Of a DNA stretch of 64,000 bases, positions 38,925 to 48,592 are shown piece by piece; the first letter of the stretch is position 1, and the number at the start of each line of letters is the position of its first letter. The stretch is from the NCBI GenBank assembly GCA_963682025.1, contig OY821518.1:142576529-142640528 (forward strand). The letters run 5' to 3'. The position numbers and the translations under genes were made by a program. The notes under the pieces are model-generated. The model was given only the letters and a program-made list of their open reading frames with translations, made no database searches and was not told where the DNA came from. This stretch comes from Cordilura impudica. Its lineage: Eukaryota > Arthropoda > Insecta > Diptera > Scathophagidae.

Positions 38925-39479
38925 AGGTATGTTACATACCTTCGGAAAGTTTAGTTTGTCTAGTTTCTCACTATAAGTTTTATTTGTAAGGTTTTAGACA
39001 CAAATCCGAAAAAATTCAAAATAGTGCATTTGTGAAAATTTGTAAAACCGTTGTCTTGAGTTACAAAACATTTATTTTGATAGATATCCCACTCCCATCC
39101 CACTAAGCGACCAAAAAGCTCTTAAAGGAAAAATCCTAAGCTTTCTTATGAAAAAAAAAATGCCCTTTTTGAAAAAAAGGCAAAAATGCTTTGATTTAGC
39201 AAAAAAAAAGTCTAAAGTCTAAAAAAAGTCTATCTAAACTATTTGGGAGAAAATTTTCTAAGAACAATAGGTAATAAGTTATGTACATGGATGATAAAAA
39301 ACACCTGTTTGGCAAAAATGTCAAATTTTGATCCCCCCCCTAACTCAGAGAGATCTTGACCGATCTTGTTGAAAAATTGTGTCTGAACTACTATCTAATA
39401 GGACTAACCTTGGTGCAAATTTCATCCCGATCGGAAGACATCGGTTTCAAAAGTTGGTGCACTTGACATGAAACCCCCC
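38925..39479. repeat. Right TIR of Phantom-like element B
   Basis: Inverted counterpart of 36766-37320, with a few indels in the A/T runs. Confidence 0.8.
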
Positions 39480-40019
39480 ATATATATTGCCTTTTTTACA
39501 TATAAAACATTTCCATAACATATTTCTTTCTGACAATACTTGAAGATATGTATATATTTTTTGGAATTGAAAAAAATCAAAAAATCGATTTGCGACTTCG
39601 TGCGTCTAATTGTAATATTTGTACCCTACCGATATTGTATCTATATAAACAAAGTTTAAATTAAGTACAACAAAAAACACAATGATTTAAAGTTATGAAA
39701 ATTTTGATTTAGGATACTTAAATGCCCATGTCCCAAATAAATGGAAATGGTTCGAATCAGACAGTGTACCCAGATTACAGGACTTTCAGCTCTTTGAGCT
39801 CCCAAAATCAAAATATTCCAATTCTCAAATATCTTTACAGCAACACCTACGAAAGCAGTTTAAGGAATAATTTCGTCTAGCTTATAACTTTATTTTTATT
39901 TAAATAAACATATATTTTAGAAATGATTTATTCTCAAAAAATAAAGTAAAAATGTATATCATCGGAAAAAATAAAAATCAAAAAAAGTTGGACCTGATAT
40001 TGTTGTGTAATTAAAAAGA
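39480..40019. other. Spacer, nothing recognised
   Basis: AT-rich, no ORF or repeat identified. Confidence 0.4.
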
Positions 40020-40040
40020 CATTCTTTTATTACAAATTTT

Positions 40041-40078
40041 CCCGACGTTTCGTAGATTTTTGTCTACTTCTTCAGGCG
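40041..40078 (-). ncRNA. Hammerhead-like motif of the Penelope element
   Basis: Minus strand: core CTGAAGA, stem II GTAGA/TCTAC with a CAAAAA loop, then GAAAC and GTC. Stem I is weak (about one pair), so cleavage activity is uncertain. Penelope-like elements are known to carry hammerhead motifs at this place. Confidence 0.5.
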
Positions 40079-40297
40079 TTGTCTATTTATTAACATATAA
40101 ACAAAAATTAATATAATTACAATGTTTTAATATTCCAAGTAATTAGTTTTAACTTACAATGTATATTTTTATTGAATTGTTTATGACCAGTTCTTATTTA
40201 TTTATGTTCTTGTTTGTTGTGGGCTACTCAATGGTCAGCATTCAGTACGACACAAATTTAATAACTTTAAATAAATTTATAAAAATAATCAAAAAAA

Positions 40298-40731
40298 TTA
40301 AATAAAAATAGAATATATCACAGATTTGAACTTATTGTGTATTTTTTGTTGTATTCTTAAACTTTCCAATGTATACCTTTTGTTTTCTTTTCTCTCCTTA
40401 TCTAATATTTTGACTGCTTTAAAATCGACGTTATGTCCGCTCTCTTTTGCGTGTTGTGACAGTGCTGTCGATTCCTTACATTTATTTATATCTGCTTTAT
40501 GTTCAGCAATTCTTACACCTAAAGTTCTTTTTGTTGTTCCTATGTAGACTTTATTACACAGATCCCTTTCATTACCATTGCATTTAATCTCGTAAACTAC
40601 GTTATCAATTTTTAATATATCTGGTTTAGTTTTCTTACGCTTGAAAAGGAGGTTGAGTGTTTCGTTTGATCTGTGTGTTATTGTTATACTCTTGTCGTTT
40701 ATTATATTATTGAGATTTTTGCTCTCCGTTA
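40298..40731 (-). pseudogene. Penelope-like GIY-YIG endonuclease domain
   Basis: The uninterrupted minus-strand frame contains KTKPDILKIDNVVYEIKC, then NKVYIGTTKRTLGVRIAEHK (the Y-(I)-G pair with the catalytic Arg and the downstream H), KESTALSQHAKESGHNVDF and YTLESLRIQQKI with the Glu expected of GIY-YIG nucleases. It ends TAA at 40298-40300. The first half of GIY (here VVYEI) and YIG are both present. Endonuclease nicking primes reverse transcription in this class. The reading frame here is open, but the ORF is cut upstream by the MITE and lacks the RT. Confidence 0.8.
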
Positions 40732-41150
40732 AGCCCTAAACTCATTGACTGCGAGTTGCGAGTGCGAGAAAAAACGAGAATGAGACAGTATGGTTTTTTC
40801 TAATGTGGAAGAGAGATCGAGCGTAAAGCTTTTTTGTGTGGCGTTGCCAACTTAGGTTGTAAAAACACTCGCAAGGGAAATAGAATTGATTCTATTTTCT
40901 GTGCGAGAAAAATCAGATGACAGGAGAATTAGCTGTATTTATGAACATATGACAGGGGAATCAGTGTGTATTTATTGTATTGTGCATTGTGACTTGCGAA
41001 ATGATAAGTTGTTTTGCTTGTAGATTTGTAAAATTGTAAAATTTTAAAAAGCATTTTTATGATTTTGTAAAAGCACAATAGAAAAATTCTCGCATGCAAA
41101 AAGCTTATTTTTATTCGCACTCGCAACTTGCAGTGAATGTGTTTAGGGCT
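40732..41150. mobile_element. MITE with AGCCCTAAAC ends, inside the Penelope ORF
   Basis: Inverted ends AGCCCTAAACTCATTGACTG and (inverted) AGCCCTAAACACATTCACTG, extending to about 37 bp with few mismatches. Flanks TTA / TTG could be a 3-bp duplication with one change. Confidence 0.65.
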
Positions 41151-41236
41151 TTGATTTTGGTATGTATGGTACACTGTAAAAATTAGTTTCATTTGTTTGT
41201 TGTATATTATCGAGAGAATTGGTTTTGCTGTACAGA

Positions 41237-41580
41237 AATGGGAAAATGCATGCTAAATTATGGGAAAATGCCTGTTAAGTCTATAGGAAATGCATGCTAA
41301 ATGGTAAAAATGCATGTCGTGTGCATGTTTTTGTTTTTTCGAAAGATTTTTTTATTTGCAGCTTTGAAAATCATTTTTCTTAATCCAGCATGCAGTTTCC
41401 TTACATGCAAATTTATCTCATTTTTAACAGAAAAATTCCCATTTTTAGCATGCATTTTCCCATAAATTTGCCCAAATTTAGTAAACATTTTGCCATTTTT
41501 GACATGCATTTTTACCATTTGGCATGCACATCCTATAGACTTAACAGGCATTTTCCCATAATTTAGCATGCATTTCCCCA
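41237..41580. repeat. GCATGC-rich foldback palindrome
   Basis: The left arm 41237-41325 and right arm 41495-41580 are inverted copies. Each holds repeated GCATGC, AAATGCCTGTTAAGTCTATA and GGGAAAATGC words. The loop of about 170 bp has further GCATGCA words. ORF on the minus strand is low-complexity shadow. Confidence 0.65.
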
Positions 41581-41745
41581 CTTTTAAGTTAGGTTAGGTT
41601 AGGTTGATAAGAGGAGCTATGTGTACACATAGCTCATATCCGTTACGTCCGGATATACACCTAAGCCAGTAGCTCGGCTTGTTGTGCGCTCTACATCTCT
41701 ACGTCCATCCGGTTATCTACCCCTCTACTAACTTAGAAATTTTGT

Positions 41746-42072
41746 TTAATCAGCAAATTTCTTGAGTATTTTCCAGCTTATCCCCCTAAGACCCGTCAGG
41801 CCTGGTAAGATGTCGTTGGATAGATGTCTGACCCTTGTTCTCGCAAATGCAGGACAGTTACAGAGGTAGTGTTCTAGGGTTTCGTCATCCTCTCCGCAAG
41901 CTCTACAAATGACTGATTCCACCCGTCCTATACGGTATAGGTGAGCCCTCAGCTCAGAGTGTCCAGTGAGGATGCCAATTACCCCATTAAGTTCTACCCT
42001 ACTCAGATTCAGGATCTCCCTAGTTCTTGTAGTGTTGGGAGAACCCCATAATATCTTTGTAACCTTACCCAC
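41746..42072 (-). pseudogene. LINE C-terminal zinc-knuckle segment
   Basis: Reads GVIGILTGHSELRAHLYRIG and CRACGEDDETLEHYLCNCPA, the Cys/His motif that closes the ORF2 protein in RNase-H-bearing LINEs. Ends with a stop at 41746, 140 bp before the tail. Separated from the RNase H frame by a stop near 42085. Confidence 0.75.
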
Positions 42073-42084
42073 GTCAGTCTCTTC

Positions 42085-42570
42085 CTAAATTGATACATGT
42101 GAACTGGTCGCCCAGTCTGCCAATTCCAATTTAAGAGACTTGAAAGGTATTGGGTTTTCCAAATTTACTCTTTCTAGGAAAGAGCCCTTCCTGGCCAGTT
42201 CGTCAGCAATCTCATTTCCCATTTTACCACTGTGTCCTGGGATCCAAACGATTTCAAGTCTGCCTTTTCTGGAGTAGTTTGAAATCTCCTCCTTACACTC
42301 GAGGATAGTCCTTGATCTAGCTTCGTCTGCGGATATCGCTTTGATAGCCGCTAGACTCTCCGTAAATTTTTTCACATCTCCGGGACTTGGGGAATCACGT
42401 GCGCTAATATACCTAATGCATTCCTTTATCGCTATCAATTCAGCCTGAAAAACAGAGTTGTAGTCCGGAAGACGGAGGTGTATCCCTGTGGAACGGTCCT
42501 CATCGTAGAAACCTATCCTAGTCTTACCATGCAGACTAGAGGCGTCCGTATAGTAATGTGACCTGGAAGG
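42085..42570 (-). pseudogene. LINE RNase H domain
   Basis: YTDASSLHGK near 42555-42530 gives the first catalytic Asp, followed by AELIAIKE with the Glu and by VWIPGHSGKMGNEIADELAR carrying His and the final Asp. All four expected residue types are visible. The domain removes RNA from the RNA-DNA hybrid during retrotransposition. ORF predictors start it inside, at MIAIKE. Confidence 0.8.
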
Positions 42571-42779
42571 TCTTGTAGAATATTCCCGTTCATCCAGCTT
42601 TCCCTGTCTGCTATCCGTATACTGCAGGGTATATCTGCTGACACTTCCGCGATTCTATCACAGCTAATATTCACTGTGTTGAGTCCCGGAATTTGGTCTA
42701 AAATAGTCTAGTGTCTGGCCATGTGGTCGGTGATATATTCCCCTGTTACTCTTAGTCGTAACATGGCCAGAGCTGCCTC

Positions 42780-43917
42780 TTATTTAATTCTAACCTCGAT
42801 TGGGTGTATAGATAGAATATTCTCTAAAGCCCTCGTAGATGTAGTCCTTATTGCACCACTGATTCCTATGCAACAGAGACGCTGTATCTTTTGGAGTGGT
42901 TTAATGTAACATTTCCTGTTCATTGATGTCCATATGACTATGGATGTGTAGGTTAGAATAGGTCTAACGATGCTTATGTACAGCCAATATGTCATCCACG
43001 GGTTTAAACCCCATATTGAGCCTATAGCCCTTCTGCAAATGGCCCATACACGATGAGCCTTCGCAACCCTTCTCTCGATGTGGTTTTTCCAAGTAAGTTT
43101 TTTATCGAGAATCACCCAAGGTATTTCACCGTCTGTGTGATTCTAATCGTTTTGCCCTGGAAGCGAGGTTCATCAAAGTCGATTATTTTCATCTTCCTTG
43201 TAAAGAGGCATATTTCAGTTTTCTCTGGGTTCACATTCAAACCCCTCGGTTATGCCCAGTCATATACTATTTCGAGTGCATTCGATGCCCTCCAACGTAA
43301 ATCTCTAGGATCTTTCCCCCTTAACAGTATCGCTACGTCGTCTGCGTAGCCACCAACCTCGCAACTTATCCATCTATTCCCTAGCATGTGACTGATCCAG
43401 GCTTTGATATCCCGGTCAATGTCGAATCATTCGAGGGATTGGAGTAGCGTATGGCTGATACATTGTTAAAAGCTCCTTCTATATCAATATATATAGCTAG
43501 GGTGAAGATTTTTAGATCAAAAGATCTTTCGATGTGGTGAACTACTTCATGAAGCGCAGTTTCCACTGGGCGTTCCTTTAAATAAGCGTGCTTTTTGAAT
43601 TTCAAGAACTCATTTGGTATTTGACATTTAACCATGTTATCGACTATTCGCTCCATGGTTTTCAATAGGAAGGATGTAAGATTTATCGGTCGATAGGCCT
43701 TAGGGTTCAAGTAGCTCTCCTTTCCCGGCTTTGGTATGAAGACCACTTTGGCCTCCTGCCATATCCTGGGGGTGTACGCTAATTTTAGGCAAGCAGAGAA
43801 TATGCCAGCCAGACTGCTACCAATTAAGTCCCCGCTTTTTTGTAGTAGAGCAGGAAAGACTTCATCTGGGCCTGCTGCCTTAAAAGGGGCAAAGATTTGT
43901 ATTGCCTTAATTACCAT
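42780..43917 (-). pseudogene. LINE reverse transcriptase domain
   Basis: From 43917: AAGPDEVFPALLQ, WQEAKVVFIPKPGKESY, KAYRPINLTSFLLKTMERIV, then IYIDIEGAFNNVS (motif A Asp). After frameshifts follow YADD in GGYADDVAILL (about 43355-43320) and LDKKLTWKNHIERR and SIVRPILTYTSIVIW (42780-43115). All main RT blocks are present, in at least three frames. Plus-strand ORFs of 98 and 204 residues in this region are shadows. Confidence 0.8.
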
Positions 43918-44001
43918 ATTTTCGGTTATTCTATCATTTCTTTCTTCACGATATTGTTCCTCATTAGGCCCTTCATATTGTTTCCCATCGTGTCCCGTAT
44001 G

Positions 44002-44660
44002 CTATTCCACGTTGGTTCCAGTTTGTCGGGACACATTGGTACCAATTTCTGGGTTCCTATTTGGCCCACGTTCTTCGGTAAGAAAGTGTGTTTCCATCAA
44101 TATTCTTAAGCACTGTTTCATTGATTCCGCCCGAATCCCGTCCTTATCAACTAGAGTTTTAGGCTGTGAATGGGTTTTCGATAAGAATTTCTTGATTTTC
44201 GGGACGTCATTAACGCTATCAACCTGTTCACAGAAAAGTTTCAAGGAGTTGCGTTTGGCTACTCGAATCTTTTTTTTTGTATTCTCTGAGTTTGTCATGG
44301 TAGTCATCCCAGTATACTACATGTTTTTTACGACGAGCCCTATTAAATAATCTTCGGATTACCTTTCCAAGATTTATCAATTCCCCTGTCAGCCAGGGTT
44401 TTACTCGGGGAGATCTCCTTTCCCGGAGTGTACAACGTTAATCTATCTACTTCCCCGTCAACCTCCTCAACATTCCTTAGGACTGTGGGAGGAGTAGTTA
44501 TACGGGCTATTAGATTTCTTATAAATTTTGGCCAATCCGTTTGAGCCTTATTCCTAAACTTAAGGGGCTCAGGCGGTGGTTGTATCAGATTAAATAAGAT
44601 GTATCGATGATCCGAGAAGGAATGCTCGCTAGAGACATGCCAATCTTGGATATCATCCAC
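44002..44660 (-). pseudogene. LINE endonuclease C-terminus and EN-RT linker
   Basis: SEHSFSDHRYILFNL near 44625-44600 is the last endonuclease motif (SDHR-type His). The basic linker toward the RT follows in a different frame (44307-44002). Confidence 0.7.
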
Positions 44661-44695
44661 TAGATTTCTTAAACAAATTGAAATATCTAAAACCT

Positions 44696-45178
44696 CTACC
44701 TTAATCTGTTAATAAAGGTTGCCGCGTTCCCAGTATTAAGGGTGAAAAGGTTATTTTCATTAATGAATTCAACTAAAGCATCCCCCCTTTGGTTACAGTT
44801 CGAACTACCCCATGCTATATGGTGAGAATTCACATCGCACCCTATGAGAATTTCCTTACCTGTTGTTCTAGCTATCCTTACCATCTCTTCCAGTTTCGAC
44901 GTCGGTGGAGGTGTCGGCGAGTCCAAAGGTAGACAGACCGATGCCAAGAGCATCGGTTGGCTTCCGTGTTGCAGGACGGTGGCATCTGCGGTGGACAAGT
45001 CTGGAGAAAAGAGATAATTTAGGTTTTTGTGACAAATAATACAAGTTGTCGGTCGAGTTCCTGTATGATCATAAAAAATTTGGTAATTAGGATCATTGAG
45101 TCCAGTTACCTTGTCATTTACCGTCCAAGGTTCCTGTACTAGTATGATATGTAACTTACCTTTTTGTAGTTTTTCCAT
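44696..45178 (-). pseudogene. LINE apurinic-like endonuclease, N-terminally truncated
   Basis: Reads IILVQEPWTVNDKV (catalytic Glu), PLLASVCLP-like middle, and ILIGCDVNSHHIAWGSS with the D-x-N motif. The first strands with the Asn are absent because the element is truncated near 45190. The frame is otherwise open to 44696. Confidence 0.8.
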
Positions 45179-45239
45179 CAGAGTTAAAGTATCCGTTTTG
45201 CTCCCACTTTTACCATTGTACCATTTTCATTGTATTCAT

Positions 45240-45710
45240 ATTTCATGTTTGAAAAAATAAAATCAAAAATTAACTGTTATTTTTGATTGAAAAAAAAATA
45301 AAAAAAAATTATTAATTTTGCTCGAAAAAATAAAAATCAAAAAGTAACTGTTATTTTTGCTCGAAAAAATAAAAATCAAAAAATAACTGTTATTTTTGAA
45401 TGAAAAAATTAAAATAAAAAAAAAAACTTATTTTTGCGCGAAAAAATAAAAATCAAAAAATAGCGCTATTTTTGGTTGAAAAAATAAAAATCAAAAATAA
45501 CCGTTATTTTTGTTTGAAAAAAAAATCTAAAATAACTGTTATTTTTGCTCGGAAAAATAAAAATCAAAAATAACAGTTATTTTTGCTCAAAAAAATAAAA
45601 ATCAAAAAATAACTGTTATTTTTTCTCGAAAAAAATAAAAATCAAAAAATAACAATTATTTTTGCTCGAAAAAATAAAAATCAAAAAAAAAAACTGTTAT
45701 CATCTGACTT
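45240..45710. repeat. Minisatellite, ~39-bp units, about 11 copies
   Basis: Units read approximately TTTTTGCTCGAAAAAATAAA and AATCAAAAAATAACTGTTA with variable A runs. The AACTGTTATTTTT core is repeated throughout. It directly borders the Polinton insertion site. Confidence 0.75.
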
Positions 45711-45740
45711 TTATGAGAAAAAGGAATAATTATTAAGGTC

Positions 45741-45746
45741 CCTGTT
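45741..45746. other. Polinton target site duplication, left
   Basis: CCTGTT immediately before the element. Matches 62355-62360. Six bases is the standard Polinton duplication. Confidence 0.92.
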
Positions 45747-46080
45747 AGTAGATAAGATATAGGAGAACCAGGAATTTTTCATTTTCGCCACCGTTAGATG
45801 GCGCTGTTTGGTTGGTGTCTATACTAACTAACTTGAGGGCAAGACCCGCTAGGGGCTTGCCCGAAAAAAATGTTAGTAGATAAGATATAGGAGAACCAGG
45901 AATTTTTCATTTTCGCCACCGTTAGATGGCGTTGTTTGGTTGGTGTCTATACTAACTAACTTGAGGGCAAGACCCGCTAGGGGCTTGCCCGAAAAAAATT
46001 TTAGTAGATAAGATATAGGAGAACCAGGAATTTTTCATTTTCGCCACCGTTAGATGGCGCTGTTTGGTTGGTGTCTATAG
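45747..46080. repeat. Tandem 128-bp units, left TIR (2.6 copies)
   Basis: Units start at 45747, 45875 and 46003 with AGTAGATAAGATATAGGAGA, and each contains GGGCAAGACCCGCTAGGGGC. The third ends early, followed by two TATAGGAGAACCAGG words. Confidence 0.9.
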
Positions 46081-46828
46081 GAGAACCAGGCTTATAGGAG
46101 AACCAGGAATTATTAAATTTTTGCCCCGTTAGATGGCGCAAAGTTGAATAACTTTTTACTATAACATTGAATAACTTTTTACTTTGCTATGTGTAGCGAA
46201 GACAGATTAAATTATTTCTAATCAACTGAAAAATACTTTCTAAAATCTCCGTGCGCCTGATACATAAAATGCATGCATATAAAAATTTACCACACAATTG
46301 AAAGATTGCAACAAATCGACAGTTTGTAAACAATAAAACAAATAGAAACATATAAAAATTTACCACACAATTACCAAAACACTTGAATCAAAACTAAACA
46401 TGATTGAAACAAATCGACAGTTTGTAAACAATAAAACCAATAGAAACATAAATGTTGTCACTTATCCAGTACACATGTTTGAAAATTTTTATGTATATAA
46501 CAAAAATCTAGATTAGTGTTTTAACATGATCATAAAATCCTTATAAAAAGGCATAGTTTTGGAAAATGATAAGCCTGGTTAATAAATCATAAATAGATTT
46601 GATTAAAATTAAAATAAATAACAACACTTTTTAAAAATACGTTACTTATTGGAAATTGGGTACCTTTTTCCTATGTTATGTGTAGTGAAGACAGATTAAA
46701 TTATTGTTTATCATTAACCAAAATAATATTAAGGAAAAATAGTTTCATTTCGTTCAGTAGTCAACTACACGGGAAACTATTAATTACAAATTTTGATCGA
46801 AATAAAAAAATAAAAAAATTTATTAAAA

Positions 46829-47254
46829 ATGGAAAACATGAATTTTTTTAAGTGCTCGCTCTGCACCATTTTCTATGAGGATGAATCAGAATTCCTCAAA
46901 CACATGGAAAATAGTTTGGAGTGTATGGAAAACACTCCCAGCGTAGAATGTGTTTACTGCAGTAAATACATACCGGGTGTATCCAACTACGTAATACACA
47001 CAACAAACTGTCTCATTGAAAATGAGATAGAGCGAATCTCTACTCATAATGTTTCTTCATTTGAATATTCATATGATGTGCTGTTCCTTAGCGGAGAATT
47101 GATGGATGAAATACCCAACAACCAAATGGGTTTCTGGAATACAGAGGAGTGGATTCCTGAGACACCTGAGACACCACCACCACCTCAAAACACATATAAT
47201 TTTACAGAGGATTGGATTCCTGAGACACCAACACCACCTCAAATCACATTTTAA
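46829..47254 (+). CDS. TIR-encoded zinc-finger protein, left copy
   Basis: 141 residues lying wholly within the left TIR. Two Cys/His modules are visible: CSLCTIFYEDESEFLKHMEN ending in SLEC (residues 10-33) and CVYCSKYIPGVSNYVIHTTN ending in C (about 43-63), both of C2HC type. The rest is acidic with a Pro-rich tail repeating WIPETP and TPPPPQ. Function unknown; zinc fingers suggest nucleic-acid or protein binding, perhaps at the element ends or as an early regulator (inference). ATG follows an A-rich leader. The right-TIR copy has 27 extra nt in the middle and a different, longer C-terminus; this copy stops early after a deletion. Confidence 0.75.
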   Translation: MENMNFFKCSLCTIFYEDESEFLKHMENSLECMENTPSVECVYCSKYIPGVSNYVIHTTNCLIENEIERISTHNVSSFEYSYDVLFLSGELMDEIPNNQMGFWNTEEWIPETPETPPPPQNTYNFTEDWIPETPTPPQITF

Positions 47255-47441
47255 TTTTTAAATATAAGATTATAAATTTAAGTATATATATCCATCTCTT
47301 TTTAATAAATATTTATATAAAAAAATATTTTGTTGTTGTTGAATTTATTAAATTTTGGAGTATAAATTACAGAACTTCTTACGATTGATTTACTAGAATC
47401 ATTAGTAAGTTTGATTGAAGCAGTTCAACACCTAAAAATAA

Positions 47442-47786
47442 ATGGATTTTTTAAACGCATTAAACAACTCGAGAAACAATTCTGGAGAAGGCTTTACAAG
47501 AGTGGCTAATTTAAAAATCGGATATCCATATACAATAACTGGATGCAAATTAAAGGATACGCAAATTGGTTCTAAAATGACTTTAAATTTGTTAGATGAA
47601 GATGGTAATTTCCTATGGATATTTTTACCTAAACGCCTCAGCGAGCTGTTTCCTATGAAGAACCCATTCAAAAAACTGACTGACAATAAAATTGAACAAA
47701 TAATATATCGTGGTAGAGATGAATCCAAATATAATAGAGCTATTCTTCAGTTTGTGAGCCAAAAAGAAAATAAAGAAAACAAATAA
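47442..47786 (+). CDS. Small Polinton protein, possible OB-fold ssDNA-binding protein
   Basis: 114 residues just inside the left TIR. The pattern is FTRVANLKIGYPYTITGCKL, DTQIGSKMTLNLLDEDGNFL, WIFLPKRLSELF: short alternating strands with KxGYPYxI, T..G....L.L and FLPKR. I associate this with a widespread insect-transposon/viral protein that looks like an OB fold, so a role as single-stranded DNA-binding replication protein is plausible but unproven. The C-terminus is Lys/Glu-rich. Its last codons and 3' flank (47754-47820) are duplicated in inverted form next to the right TIR. A start at the first ATG (GGATTTTTTAAAC follows) is used. Confidence 0.6.
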   Translation: MDFLNALNNSRNNSGEGFTRVANLKIGYPYTITGCKLKDTQIGSKMTLNLLDEDGNFLWIFLPKRLSELFPMKNPFKKLTDNKIEQIIYRGRDESKYNRAILQFVSQKENKENK

Positions 47787-47819
47787 AAGTCTAAATTTAA
47801 AATCCATTTTGTTTTATTT

Positions 47820-47847
47820 AAAACACTCCCAGCGTAGAATGTGTTTA
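47820..47847 (+). repeat. 28-bp copy of the TIR zinc-finger gene
   Basis: AAAACACTCCCAGCGTAGAA and the following TGTGTTTA equal 46939-46966 in the zinc-finger ORF. It lies exactly between the 47442 ORF's 3' flank and the shared leader. Confidence 0.85.
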
Positions 47848-47951
47848 GTTCTTAAGGTTTTATTTTCAATAAAGAAATTAGTATTGTACATTCACTCAAC
47901 TATTCGAGTTGTTTCTCCATAGATACAAACATTTAGTACCATCAACATCAA
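47848..47951 (+). promoter_or_regulatory. Shared ~103-bp leader upstream of the 47959 ORF
   Basis: Near-identical (about 95% by eye) to the inverse of 55182-55284, which lies upstream of polB. It contains CAACTATTCGAGTTG, a 5-bp hairpin, and AATAAAG. It ends 8 nt before the ATG. Probably a common promoter or 5' UTR. Confidence 0.6.
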
Positions 47952-47958
47952 ATGAAGA

Positions 47959-48465
47959 ATGGAAAATTTTCCAATAGTTTTTGTTGATTTGCAAGGATTT
48001 AGGGGAAATTCAAATAATTTCATACCAAAGGAAATTGCTATGGTCTTCAATACTAAAGAGTATTATAATTTCATCATAAAGCCACCCTTTGAATTTAAAT
48101 ATTTATTACCAGAAAAGCAGAAACAAGCAAAATGGTTGACTAAAAATCACCATCATCTACAGTGGGAAGACGGAAATGTATCACTTGAGAGTGTATGTAA
48201 ATTCATTAACGCAAATATCAATTTTCGCGTTTATGTCAAGGGTTTGGAAAAGAAAAAGTGGCTTGAGGAGATGTTGCAGAAAAATGTATTCAATATTGAA
48301 AATATATGTTACCACAATTTAAAGCGTCTCGAAAGAGAATATCCAGATTGCATCCGTTGCAGTTTTCACAACCATGGAACTTGTGCTCTGAAGAATGCTC
48401 TTTTACTTCAGAATTTTTTAGCTCCGCCCATAAATGCAAGCTCTTTTGTAAATATAGTACCCTGA
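47959..48465 (+). CDS. Polinton protein with RNase H-fold-like start, unknown function
   Basis: 168 residues. The N-terminus reads PIVFVDLQGF and FIPKEIAMVF, reminiscent of DEDD-type nuclease folds (a strand with Asp, then a second strand), followed by WLTKNHHHLQWEDG, FRVYVKGLEKKKWL, and a C-terminal Cys/His cluster CIRCSFHNHGTCALKNALLL. I recall similar proteins from many insect transposable elements and endogenous viruses, but no assigned activity. The usual second and third acidic residues are not evident, so catalysis is doubtful. Expressed from the shared 103-bp leader also found upstream of polB, which suggests co-regulation with replication. Confidence 0.6.
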   Translation: MENFPIVFVDLQGFRGNSNNFIPKEIAMVFNTKEYYNFIIKPPFEFKYLLPEKQKQAKWLTKNHHHLQWEDGNVSLESVCKFINANINFRVYVKGLEKKKWLEEMLQKNVFNIENICYHNLKRLEREYPDCIRCSFHNHGTCALKNALLLQNFLAPPINASSFVNIVP

Positions 48466-48592
48466 TTTCCATAACAATATTGAAAATAAACTAATGCTAC
48501 ACCTTATCTGTTAATTTTGTTAAAATTGTTAATTCTTATATACCAGTTTATATTTTTTGGGCAACTTAGTTTAGTTTATCTCCTCAGTTGAA

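Larger units (their letters stand above)
36766..39479 (-). mobile_element. Mutator/Phantom-like transposon B with ~555-bp TIRs
   Basis: A 2,714-bp element beginning GGGGGGTTTCATGTCAAGTG and ending in its inverse. It encodes a transposase on the minus strand between long TIRs, the layout of Mutator-like elements. The TIRs do not resemble those of element A at 2.8-5.9 kb, although the proteins are related. No obvious 8-9 bp target duplication could be read. Confidence 0.7.
40020..41236 (-). mobile_element. Penelope-like retroelement, 3' part
   Basis: Minus strand. From 41236 the frame reads toward FYSVPYIPKS, is interrupted by a 419-bp MITE (40732-41150), and resumes with ESKNLNNIINDKSITITHRS and the GIY-YIG endonuclease, ending at 40298. 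The 3' tail holds a hammerhead-like motif (40041-40078), as is usual for Penelope-like elements. The reverse transcriptase is missing (5' truncation). Confidence 0.75.
41587..45190 (-). mobile_element. 5'-truncated LINE with EN, RT, RNase H and zinc knuckle
   Basis: Minus strand order: endonuclease, RT, thumb/connection, RNase H, C-terminal CCHC-type motif, 3' UTR, and a tail of three TTAGG units on the plus strand (41589-41605). Presence of an RNase H domain points to the I/LOA/R1-like groups. Several frameshifts break the ORF, and the N-terminus of the endonuclease is missing, so it is an inactive, moderately old copy. Confidence 0.8.
45747..47316. repeat. Left terminal inverted repeat of the Polinton
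   Basis: Inverted match to 60514-62354. It holds a 128-bp repeat array, internal repeats (TGTGTAGCGAAGACAGATTA near 46190 and a T variant near 46678), and a complete zinc-finger ORF. It is about 270 bp shorter than the right TIR because of one fewer 128-bp unit and a deletion at the ORF 3' end. Confidence 0.9.

Noticed and set aside
41589..41605. Telomeric DNA
   Set aside because: Only three TTAGG units, placed exactly at a LINE 3' end.
43736..44350. 204-residue plus-strand ORF
   Set aside because: Antisense to the LINE RT/linker region. No motifs, and the minus-strand reading explains the sequence.
45240..45710. CRISPR-like array
   Set aside because: Tandem A-rich units without distinct spacers. 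This is a fly minisatellite, not CRISPR.
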